A DNA stretch of 64,000 nt from Mesorhizobium sp. Pch-S (GTDB taxonomy: Bacteria; Pseudomonadota; Alphaproteobacteria; Rhizobiales; Rhizobiaceae). Position numbers and translations under genes: made by a program. The notes below the pieces were generated by a model. That model had not been told where the DNA came from. It did not search any database and worked only from the letters and a program-made list of their open reading frames with translations. The stretch covers positions 558,001 through 622,000 of the forward strand of contig NZ_CP029562.1 of the NCBI RefSeq assembly GCF_004136315.1, in the 5' to 3' direction. Shown piece after piece: positions 24,343-31,987 of this stretch. Numbering within the stretch: the stretch's first letter is position 1; each line of letters starts with the position of its first letter.

Positions 24343-27300
24343 CAGAAGCGGATGCCGAGCCTTGCGTCGACGCCATTGGTCGACGACCCGGAGCCGAACT
24401 CGCCATTGTAGGAGATGCCGAGCGTGGCGTTGTCGGTCACCTTCATATCGAGACCGGTCTGCAGCACGAAGGTGTTCCTGGCGATCGGCACACCGGTCAC
24501 CGTGAACAGGCTGGAACCGGCAAAGCCGACCTTCGAGAACGGCGTGGTATCACCGAAGGCATGCTTCCAGCCGACCGTGCCGTTAGCCGATGCCGCGACC
24601 GAGCCGAGCATGAAGTCGGTCGAGGCACGCAGGCCGAGCGTGGAGAAGGTAGTGTTGGTGGTCTGCGCCTCGGCGCTGAGGGCCGCCGCACCACCCTTTT
24701 CGGTGAAGCCGTCGGTGTGCAGGCTGACATGGGCGAGGTTGACGAACGGCTCGAAGGCAGCACCGGCCGCATCGAGGCGATAGCCCAGTTCACCGAAGGC
24801 CTGGAAGGCACCGGCATCATAGTCGGCCGACAGCCCGTCATTGAAGCCGCGGAAGGAGACGGTGCGACCGGTCTCGATGTTGCTCCAGGTGTAGGACAGC
24901 CCGGTGCGCAGGGCCAGCGCACCCCAGCGCGTGCCGCCATAGAGGCCAAGGTGATAGTTGTCGCTGTCGCCGGACGACGAACGATCCTTGGCATCGAAGG
25001 AGGTGCGGCTGTAGCCGGCGAGCACGCCGACGCGCCAGGCTTCAGCAAGCTCGGTGTCGATGCCGGTGATGAAGCCGCCGGTCGACTGCTTCATGCGGGA
25101 TGCATTGCCGTCGCCGTCGATGCTGCTCCAGGCACCGAAGACCTGGCCCCAGGCCGCGGTCCTGGCGGTGGTAGCAGCTTCGATGTCCTTGCCGTCGGGA
25201 CCATAGGCCATGACCGGCAGCGAGGCTGCGGCGACATCGCCGAAGGCGGCACGGACGCGGTCATTGGCTGCATTGCGCACATATTGCGAGGAGTTGATCA
25301 GCGCGGTCGCACCCGATGCATGCACCTCGCCAGACAGCTGCTCGAAGGCAGCACGGCCGTCGGCGGCATTGAGCGGCAGCAGCGCGTTGTAGAGCGCATG
25401 GCCGGCGCCACCATCCTGCGGCAGCGAGTTCAAAGCCACCGCCGTCTCGTACTGGTTCTTCGTCTCGGTCGCATCATCAAATGGACCGCTGACATTCGGA
25501 CCTGGGCGTGAAGGCTTGCCGGGTTCGGTAGGTTCACCGGGCTTACCAGGCTCGGTAGGCTCACCGGGCTTACCGGGTTCAGTCGGCTCACCAGGTTCGT
25601 TCGGGTCTTTCTTGACCTGGATCTTCAGGTCGACCTGGTTGGCCTGCTGATCGAGCGACACATCCAGGAAGGCCGACTCCGAAAGAGCCTGGGCGAACTG
25701 ACCGGTGATGCCACCGGCCGCCGTCAGGATGGTATAGGTCTGGCCCGTCTGGTAGTTCGCCGCAGCGTCCAGCGCCGTCACTTTGACGTTGACGTTGTTC
25801 TTGATGTCGGCAACGCCGTTTTGGTTCACAGACTCGACCACGATCTTGTCGCTCGTGCCATTGCCTGCAATGTCGACGTTGTAGATCGAGTCAGCATAGA
25901 ATGTCAGGTTGCCCTTGACCGTAATCGTGCCGATGCGGTTGTCGGATGTTCCAGGCGCGATCACACCCCCGTTGACATCCGTCGAACCGATGGTGCCCCA
26001 GCCTTCAAGCCGGCCCTTGGCGTTCACATCAAACACGCTGGAGTAATAGCTGTTGTTCGCAACCATCTGGCCGGTCGCGCCGCCGAGAACCAGCGTACCG
26101 TTGTTCACCCTGAAGCTCGTTCGGGTCGGACTGATCGGGTGCGGATCGGACGCGGCCGTGCCCAGATCACCCTTCAAGACCAGTTTGGCGGTATCACCAT
26201 CGACGACAACACCGCCACCCAGCCTGCCGGCGGTGGAATAGAACTTCGTCAGGTCACCCGACAGGATGGTCTCGCCGGCCAGTGCGGTGATGATGCCGTC
26301 ACCAACCAGGGCGTTCTCCATCGTATAGGCATTGCTGCCGGTACCCGTATGATTGAAGCTGAGATGCCCCTCGCTCTTCGTCGATCCAAAGGTGATGACA
26401 GCTTCCTTGTTGATGCTGCCCGCAGCTTCGGCGGCAAGCGGCTTCGGCTCATCGAAGACATCCGACATGTCGATCTTACCGCCGATGGTCAGATAACCAT
26501 TTTCGCCGGTCAGCTTGATGCCGTTGGCGACATTCAGTTTAGCGCCGTTCGCAACTGAAAGATTGCCGTCTTCAATGGTCAATCTGTCGCTGACGTTGAA
26601 CGATGATTTATCGCCGGTCAGATAGAGCGTATTTTCATTGATGATGGAATTGTCAATCAAGGCAGTCGAGGTGGTGACGCTAGCGCCGTTTTCAATGGTC
26701 ATATCGCCGCCGAGCTTGAAGTTGCCGGCATTGACCCACTTCGATCCTTCGCCGGTGACAAGCACGTTCGCGCTCAGATGATCCGACGAACCTTTGCCGA
26801 ATGTCTCGACAGAATTGGTGGCGATGGAACCACCGTTCGCAATCGTGATGGTGCTGCTTCCGGTGGCGTCCAAACCCGTGCCGAGACGAAGCTCGTCCGT
26901 GGTCAACGACGAACCCTGCCCCGTGACGACCAGTGTTCCCTTGGCCTTTTGTCCGTAACCGACATAGGTGTACTTGGCGTCCGCCTTGCCACCATTTTCG
27001 ATACGCAAGGTGCCGTCGCCACCGTAGATCGGGACCGCTGCATAGCCGTCACCGCCACCGCCGATGTTGAGTGTCTTGTCTCCGGTGCCGGTGCGCAGAA
27101 CATTCAGCTCCGAACCGGGACCGGTGACGACAACAGTGCCCTGGGAACCACCGTTACCAGCGATGATGACATTGTCACCGACCGTGACCTTGGCACCGCT
27201 GTCGATCGTCAACACCGCGCCCTGTGTATACAGGCCGATGATCAGGTCGTCGGTGAACGCACGATCGCTCGACCACGTGTCACTCTCGCCGACACCGTCC

Positions 27301-27479
27301 AGCAGGGTATCTTTCGAATCCGGCGGCGTTGCCGCGAATGCCTGACTGACGCCAGCCAGCGACACAGCCGCAGACAACGCAATCGCGATACCTGCCCCAC
27401 CGCTGCCCAGAATCGTGGAAGCCAGGAGAATTTTGGTCCAGCGCGCTGCGCCTGATTTTCCGATCGTATTTCCGATCAA
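24342..27479 (-). CDS. Large autotransporter (type Va secretion) with beta-helical passenger
   Basis: The protein of about 1045 residues begins with an extended signal sequence (basic region, then ILLASTILGSGGAGIAIALSAAVSLAG, ending SQAFA). The passenger is rich in short repeats of the type TIENGASVTT, LTIEDGNLSVANGAKLNV and GTLVVTGQGSSLTT, which predict a right-handed beta-helix. A Pro/Glu/Lys-rich linker with EPTEPGKPG repeats lies about residues 626-661. The last about 270 residues are an autotransporter beta-barrel (AWGQVFGAW near its start) ending in LGIRF with the C-terminal aromatic. The start is uncertain: TTG at 27479 has GAGGGA six bases upstream. An ATG at 27620 lies inside a palindromic operator candidate and lacks a ribosome site. 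Followed immediately by the IalB-family gene. Confidence 0.88.
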   Translation of the reverse strand: MIGNTIGKSGAARWTKILLASTILGSGGAGIAIALSAAVSLAGVSQAFAATPPDSKDTLLDGVGESDTWSSDRAFTDDLIIGLYTQGAVLTIDSGAKVTVGDNVIIAGNGGSQGTVVVTGPGSELNVLRTGTGDKTLNIGGGGDGYAAVPIYGGDGTLRIENGGKADAKYTYVGYGQKAKGTLVVTGQGSSLTTDELRLGTGLDATGSSTITIANGGSIATNSVETFGKGSSDHLSANVLVTGEGSKWVNAGNFKLGGDMTIENGASVTTSTALIDNSIINENTLYLTGDKSSFNVSDRLTIEDGNLSVANGAKLNVANGIKLTGENGYLTIGGKIDMSDVFDEPKPLAAEAAGSINKEAVITFGSTKSEGHLSFNHTGTGSNAYTMENALVGDGIITALAGETILSGDLTKFYSTAGRLGGGVVVDGDTAKLVLKGDLGTAASDPHPISPTRTSFRVNNGTLVLGGATGQMVANNSYYSSVFDVNAKGRLEGWGTIGSTDVNGGVIAPGTSDNRIGTITVKGNLTFYADSIYNVDIAGNGTSDKIVVESVNQNGVADIKNNVNVKVTALDAAANYQTGQTYTILTAAGGITGQFAQALSESAFLDVSLDQQANQVDLKIQVKKDPNEPGEPTEPGKPGEPTEPGKPGEPTEPGKPSRPGPNVSGPFDDATETKNQYETAVALNSLPQDGGAGHALYNALLPLNAADGRAAFEQLSGEVHASGATALINSSQYVRNAANDRVRAAFGDVAAASLPVMAYGPDGKDIEAATTARTAAWGQVFGAWSSIDGDGNASRMKQSTGGFITGIDTELAEAWRVGVLAGYSRTSFDAKDRSSSGDSDNYHLGLYGGTRWGALALRTGLSYTWSNIETGRTVSFRGFNDGLSADYDAGAFQAFGELGYRLDAAGAAFEPFVNLAHVSLHTDGFTEKGGAAALSAEAQTTNTTFSTLGLRASTDFMLGSVAASANGTVGWKHAFGDTTPFSKVGFAGSSLFTVTGVPIARNTFVLQTGLDMKVTDNATLGISYNGEFGSGSSTNGVDARLGIRF

Positions 27480-27609
27480 GACACGTCCCTCATTAAGTGC
27501 AAAGCGTTCGTCGCCGAACAACGAAGCATGACCGTCAAAGCCCGCCCGCTCGACGACCACGCTCAAACCGCAACGGCGCGATCTAGCCTTTTGAGGAGTA
27601 CGGCGGCCA

Positions 27610-27627
27610 TTAGCACACATGCACTAG
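27610..27627. promoter_or_regulatory. 18-bp element upstream of the autotransporter (site 2)
   Basis: TTAGCACACATGCACTAG matches the palindrome ahead of the response-regulator gene at 15 of 18 positions, including an identical ATGCACTAGC 10-mer across its right arm. It is about 130 bp before the preferred autotransporter start, nearly the same distance as at site 1. Confidence 0.6.
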
Positions 27628-27662
27628 CGGAAGGTCTGCGCTCTTCCACCTCGGACGCCATT

Positions 27663-27708
27663 CGATAAAATCAAAATAAAACAAGCGCTTGCGGGGCAAG
27701 CGCTTGTT
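27663..27708 (-). terminator. Rho-independent terminator of the siderophore operon
   Basis: A perfect 12-bp stem AACAAGCGCTTG/CAAGCGCTTGTT (27680-27691 and 27697-27708) has a five-base loop. On the minus strand it is followed by a T-rich tract (TTTTATTTTGATTTTA, ending about 27663). It lies about 50 bp after the monooxygenase stop, as expected for the end of the iuc-type operon. Confidence 0.85.
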
Positions 27709-27759
27709 CAATCCATTCAGGCCGCCTGTGGCGGCGAGCACTCATGCAGTTGCTGCGTC

Positions 27760-29076
27760 CTAGAGAGCGGAGCCCTGCGCCATCTGGGACAAAGCGTCCG
27801 CAGAATCGTTTACCCATTTCACTGCCGACGGCCGAAGAGCGAGATCGAAATGCTCGCGGCCCAGCAAGGCATTGACGATGACAGCGCTGCGCCATGCCAT
27901 CAGACTTAGCTGCGGCTCGGCAATCCCATGGCTGTGGCGACCGGCATTGAGCGCGAAGATGCGCGCGGCGTCGGGCCCATCCCATTCCACCGAGAAATCC
28001 TCGCGCAGCTGGTAGAGGCCACGCTCATCGAGATCGAGGCGCTCACCGAGCGGCGCCAGGAATTCCGGCACCGTGAAAACATAGCCGGTGGCGAGCACGA
28101 CAGCGTCAGCGCTCACCATCTCCACGCTGCCGTCAAAGCCGTTGCGCATCACGAGGCGGAACTCGCCGCCTTCGTGCCGAAGGTCGAGAACTTCGCGATG
28201 CGGCAGGAAGGCAAGATCGTGCTCCTGGCCCGAAAGGTGACGCAGCGCATAGCTCTTCTGGTAGATGGCGCGCAGCGTCGAAGCCGAAATGCCGTCGCCC
28301 GCCAGCTTCTGCTGAGCCACGGTCGGCAGCTTGCGCGAACGCGGCAGCGCATGGAACCGTTCGACATATTGCGGCGTGAAGAACTCGTCGGTGAAGGGAG
28401 AATCGTCCAGCGTCTGGAAATTCTGCCGACGGCTGATCCAGGCAATGGACTGATCCGCCGCTTCCGGCTGCGACAGCAGATGCTGCATGATCTCGGCGCC
28501 GCTCTGGCCTCCGCCAATGACGACGATACGGCGTCCGTCCAATCCACCCAGCCGGTAGGCCGCCTGGCTGGTGTGGAAGCAGGTTTCGCCCAGCGCCGCC
28601 TGCGCCCAGTTCGGGACGTTCGGCTTCAACCCGACGCCGAGCGACAGAGTGCGCGCCAGCCGCGTTTCGTCATCGAAGCGAACACGGAAAGTCCCCTCCT
28701 CGAAGCGGACCTCGCGCACGGATTTCCAGAAGCGGAGATTGTCGAGACCGGAAGCGACCCAGGAGAGATAGCGAGCGAACTCGCGTCGCGGAATCGCGTC
28801 GAAATCGGCATTGAGGAATTCATAGAACCGCTTCTGCGAAACCAGATAACTGGCAAAACTCCAGGGGCTGGTCGGCAGCGTCGCCGTCACCAGATCCTTC
28901 ATGAAGGACGTCTGCAATTCCACGCCTTCCAGCATCATGCCTGGATGCCAGTCGAAGGCCGGTTTGTCGTCGAAGAAGCACACATCGGCGGAAGGGATCG
29001 CGTCGAGATGTGCAGCGAGGCTCAGGTGAAAGGGACCGACACCGATCCCTGCGAGGTCGAGGACTGGGGATGTCAT
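27760..29076 (-). CDS. iucD: L-lysine/L-ornithine N-hydroxylase, siderophore monooxygenase (IucD/RhbE-like)
   Basis: This 438-residue FAD/NADPH N-monooxygenase hydroxylates the terminal amino group of a diamine or lysine to make the siderophore hydroxamate. The FAD site is LAGIGVGPFHLSLAAHL (residues 8-24), the NADPH site is VVIGGGQSGAEIMQHLL (about 184-200) and the family ATGYVF motif is near 330. HPGMMLEGVELQTSFMKDLVT is a conserved active-site stretch. ATG 29076 follows GGAG. It is the last gene of the iucABCD-like operon, 18 bp after iucC. Whether the substrate is lysine (aerobactin) or 1,3-diaminopropane (rhizobactin) is not decided by sequence; no diaminopropane genes are in view. Confidence 0.92.
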   Translation of the reverse strand: MTSPVLDLAGIGVGPFHLSLAAHLDAIPSADVCFFDDKPAFDWHPGMMLEGVELQTSFMKDLVTATLPTSPWSFASYLVSQKRFYEFLNADFDAIPRREFARYLSWVASGLDNLRFWKSVREVRFEEGTFRVRFDDETRLARTLSLGVGLKPNVPNWAQAALGETCFHTSQAAYRLGGLDGRRIVVIGGGQSGAEIMQHLLSQPEAADQSIAWISRRQNFQTLDDSPFTDEFFTPQYVERFHALPRSRKLPTVAQQKLAGDGISASTLRAIYQKSYALRHLSGQEHDLAFLPHREVLDLRHEGGEFRLVMRNGFDGSVEMVSADAVVLATGYVFTVPEFLAPLGERLDLDERGLYQLREDFSVEWDGPDAARIFALNAGRHSHGIAEPQLSLMAWRSAVIVNALLGREHFDLALRPSAVKWVNDSADALSQMAQGSAL

Positions 29077-29094
29077 GGACAGCTCCGTTGTTGA

Positions 29095-30918
29095 TCAGGC
29101 CGCTTTTCCCCGGCCGATGGTCAGGCCGAGATACAATGGATTGTCGAGTTCGGTGCCGAGCGCGGGGACAGGCCGCTCGCCGGCATCGCCGTAGCCGATG
29201 GCAAAACGCACCTTGTTGATGGCGATGCGCGGCATTTTCGGCTGGAGCAGATCGAACAGGCGGAAACGCTCCGCCAGTTCCGGATGCCGTGCCTGGTAGG
29301 AAACGATGCAATCCGCGAGCACACGGTAGAACACCGCCTCATCCAGCCCGTCGAAATCGGCCAGCGCAGCCGAAACGAAGCGCAGCACGCTGGCGATGTG
29401 GCCGGTCTGCAGATGCTGCAGCAGATGCGCCGGCGGGCGTCGTTTCAGCGTCGCGCGAACGGCCGGGTCGAGCGAGGCCAGTTCCGGGAAATCGGCGTCG
29501 ACCAGGTCGAGATCGCCCTGGAAATCCTTGACCGCGACGCCGACGGGAACATCACCCTCAAAGATGATGGTGATGTTCTGGCCGTGGGCAATGAAGCCGA
29601 CGCCGTAGCGGCAAAGGAAGTGATAGAGCGGCACGAAGACGCTGGAGAACAGGCGCTGCAGCCAGACCTCGTGGCCGAGACCCGAAAGCTCGATCAAGGC
29701 GCTGATCACTGGACGCCCCTGCGCATCGGTCTGCGTCAGTGCGCCCATCATCATCGGCCGCCTGCCCTTTGGCAGATTCTGGAGCGGACTCTCGCGCCAG
29801 ATCGCGCCCAGCATTTCCAGGTGCTGGTACGGCACGTCTTCGATACGCTCGAATTGAGGGTGCGGATAGAAGGCACCCGCCACTTCGCCGAGGACAACAG
29901 CCGGCTTCAGCACCGGGTCTGCAGCCGCAACGTCGGCCAGCCAGCGCGACAGCAGCGGGCCGATGTCCATATATTTGCCGGGCACGCCACGCCAGGCCGA
30001 GGTGTTGAGCACGGTGAGCGGCAGCTTGACATGCAACGCCTCGGGCCGCGAGACATTCGCCAGGGTGCGCAAGGATTGCTGAGCGGCGAAGTAGTCGCCG
30101 AACCGGCCGAGCGGCACGATGCGTCCTGCAGCGATCTCGCCGGCATAAGTCGCAGCAAGCATAGCCTGCCATTGCCAGGGATGGACAGGCACAAGCAGAT
30201 GCGCCTCCGCAGAGGCGCCCGCTGCATCACGAGCAGCTTCGAGCCGAACTCGTTCGGTCCGGTTGAGGGCAGCGTCGAGCAAAGTGTCTTCGGCTATCCT
30301 GGGATCGATCGAAAAACGCAGATGCGTGCGCTCCGCAGCAACCCAGAACAGCTGGAACTCGGACACGAACTCGGGTGAATAGGTCTCGAAAGCCTCAAGC
30401 CCCCAGCCGATGCGGCCTTTGTTCGCCGGAGCCTTCGGGTGGCCGTCGAGCAGACGCTGCAGGTCAAGATCCGGCAACCTGGCAAGGTCGAAGGCCGTGA
30501 ATGCCTGGCGCTCGGCAAGGATGCGCACATCCGCCATCAGCGTGCTGTACAGTTCCCTGGCATAGGTGCTCAACGTGGGCGCGGAGATTTCAAGCGTGGC
30601 ACGCGCGTCAACGAAGAACGCCACGGCATCTTCTGCCGACCGGCTATCGACGGCCGTGACACGCGTCAGCGTTTCCGGGGCGATCGACAACTGACCCCAG
30701 ATGCGGCGCTCGGCTTCGAAACGATAGGCAACATCGTCGCCGAGCGGCACTTCCCAATACCGGCCAGCCGCATTCAGCGGCCGGACTGGAAGCACCTCCT
30801 CATAGATCAGTTCCGAGATGGCGCGCGCCAGGATGGCCTGGTTGGCACGACGCCAGAGCTCGCCGGTGACGGCTCGCCCCTTGGGCAAAGGGCCGAGTGA
30901 TGTGCTGTACCCGCTCAC
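29095..30918 (-). CDS. iucC: NIS siderophore synthetase, IucC/RhbF-like
   Basis: This 607-residue enzyme of the IucA/IucC (NRPS-independent siderophore) family condenses a citrate intermediate with the hydroxamate arm, using ATP. Close correspondence to IucC is seen in GHPKAPANKGRIGWG, LVPVHPWQWQ, QQSLRTLANVSRP, VKLPLTVLNTSAWRGVPGKY, YGVGFIAHGQNI and VKDFQGDL. These include the ATP-binding HPKxxxxKGR-type and active-site AHxQN residues. The start is GTG 30918, overlapping the previous stop by four bases (GTGA). Length is normal. Confidence 0.93.
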   Translation of the reverse strand: MSGYSTSLGPLPKGRAVTGELWRRANQAILARAISELIYEEVLPVRPLNAAGRYWEVPLGDDVAYRFEAERRIWGQLSIAPETLTRVTAVDSRSAEDAVAFFVDARATLEISAPTLSTYARELYSTLMADVRILAERQAFTAFDLARLPDLDLQRLLDGHPKAPANKGRIGWGLEAFETYSPEFVSEFQLFWVAAERTHLRFSIDPRIAEDTLLDAALNRTERVRLEAARDAAGASAEAHLLVPVHPWQWQAMLAATYAGEIAAGRIVPLGRFGDYFAAQQSLRTLANVSRPEALHVKLPLTVLNTSAWRGVPGKYMDIGPLLSRWLADVAAADPVLKPAVVLGEVAGAFYPHPQFERIEDVPYQHLEMLGAIWRESPLQNLPKGRRPMMMGALTQTDAQGRPVISALIELSGLGHEVWLQRLFSSVFVPLYHFLCRYGVGFIAHGQNITIIFEGDVPVGVAVKDFQGDLDLVDADFPELASLDPAVRATLKRRPPAHLLQHLQTGHIASVLRFVSAALADFDGLDEAVFYRVLADCIVSYQARHPELAERFRLFDLLQPKMPRIAINKVRFAIGYGDAGERPVPALGTELDNPLYLGLTIGRGKAA

Positions 30919-31634
30919 AGCGGCACCTCGCTGAAGAAGCGCTCGCGCTGGCAGCAGACGAACATCGCACGCTTGTGCGGGAAGTCGAATTCCTTGACCT
31001 TGTCATAGGCGGCATCCGCGCAATAGCTCAGCATCTTGTGGTTCGATGCGCGGGGCTCGCCGACGATGCGGTGCGTGCGGGGATCATCGAGAAACAGGTA
31101 GTGAGTCACCGAGCGGAACAGCGCCAATGTCTTCGGCCTGCCGAGATGCCGCTTGTTGCCGATCAGCCCGTGCCAGCCACGGTCATAGTCGGTCGGCTCA
31201 TAGTAAGGCCCGAGGCGGTCTTCCTTGCCCCAGTAGAACTCGAGATAGCCGCTCGGCTCGCCGTCCAGGCTAGCGATGACACCGAAGATGTGTGGATCCT
31301 GTTCCTGCGCGGCGAGATAGCCGTCCAGCTCCTCCCGGCTCTGCGCCAGTTCCCAGAAGAAGGAGACGCGCCCGTCATTCATCCATTCATGGAAAAGATC
31401 GAGGTCGTTTCGCCGATCGATCGGCCGGAACGACAGCGTTAGATCGAGGTCGGGCAGCCACCGCTCGTACATGACGCCATTGGGACGCGGCGAACGCAGC
31501 GGCGGCAGCCGATCGGCCGGGCCGATCGAGGTCTCGATGGCAGGATAGGTCAGGTGCGACGCCTGCTTGCGCCAGAGCAGAGGCAGCTGCCGCAGCACGG
31601 AACGCTTGAGCACCGTGCGCGACTTGCCCGCCAC
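30915..31634 (-). CDS. iucB: N-hydroxylysine/hydroxydiamine N-acetyltransferase domain (IucB/RhbD-like), C-terminal part
   Basis: The frame encodes the complete GNAT-like acetyltransferase domain that acetylates the hydroxylamine in aerobactin or rhizobactin assembly. Matching stretches include VLRQLPLLW, PPLRSPRPNGVMYERWLPDL, FHEWMNDGRVSFFWE, DRGWHGLIGNKRHLG, HYLFLDDPRTHRIVGEPRASN and EFDFPHKRAMF. The GTG at 31634 is simply the first start in this frame, which stays open further upstream. The usual N-terminal part of IucB is encoded just upstream in another frame, so the gene is frameshifted. The domain could still be made if translation restarts, as short RhbD-type enzymes exist. Confidence 0.75.
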   Translation of the reverse strand: MAGKSRTVLKRSVLRQLPLLWRKQASHLTYPAIETSIGPADRLPPLRSPRPNGVMYERWLPDLDLTLSFRPIDRRNDLDLFHEWMNDGRVSFFWELAQSREELDGYLAAQEQDPHIFGVIASLDGEPSGYLEFYWGKEDRLGPYYEPTDYDRGWHGLIGNKRHLGRPKTLALFRSVTHYLFLDDPRTHRIVGEPRASNHKMLSYCADAAYDKVKEFDFPHKRAMFVCCQRERFFSEVPL

Positions 31635-31987
31635 AGGCTCCGCCGCACGCGCCGTCGCCAGCCGATCACCGGCCAGGTCTCTTCTACCGGCGGCAGCAGG
31701 ATCTGCCCGGCGTCCGGAAAACGGGTGAAGACCGCGTCGGCAAGTGCTGCAAGCATTTGCGGCTGGTCCTGCCTGCCGGCTTCGAAGACAACATCATCAA
31801 GCAACAGTTCCCCCTGGTGCCGGATCAGTGCCGCCTGCGCGACCCGGACACCAGTTGGACACGCCAGGGTCAGCCTGCTGCCGTCATAGCGGACTTCGAA
31901 CGTGCCATCGTCAGAGGCCAGGAAATGCTTGCTGACGGCAAGAATGCCATCGGCTCGGTCGGGTTTTTCTCTCAGCTGGATGTTCAT
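31550..31987 (-). pseudogene. iucB: N-terminal part of iucB-like gene, separated by a frameshift
   Basis: ATG 31987 overlaps the iucA stop by four bases (ATGA), the expected start of iucB. The first about 100 residues are a plausible IucB N-terminal domain ending in DAGQILLPPVEETWP. Beyond that the frame turns into an arginine- and cysteine-rich tail (WRRRVRRSLWRASRARC), typical of out-of-frame translation. Meanwhile the IucB sequence continues in the second frame (TARAAEPVAGKSRTVLKRS). The frames are related by loss of one base, somewhere about 31640-31690. This is either a real mutation or a sequencing error in this GC-rich run. Confidence 0.7.

Noticed and set aside
25500..25600. Short repeated DNA in the autotransporter that could suggest a CRISPR or satellite
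   Set aside because: The repeats are in frame, about 27 bp without unique spacers, and encode the EPTEPGKPG linker.
27490..27503. TTAAGTGCAAAG as a third response-regulator site near the autotransporter start
   Set aside because: Only one half-site resembles the palindrome and there is no matching right arm; too weak to call.
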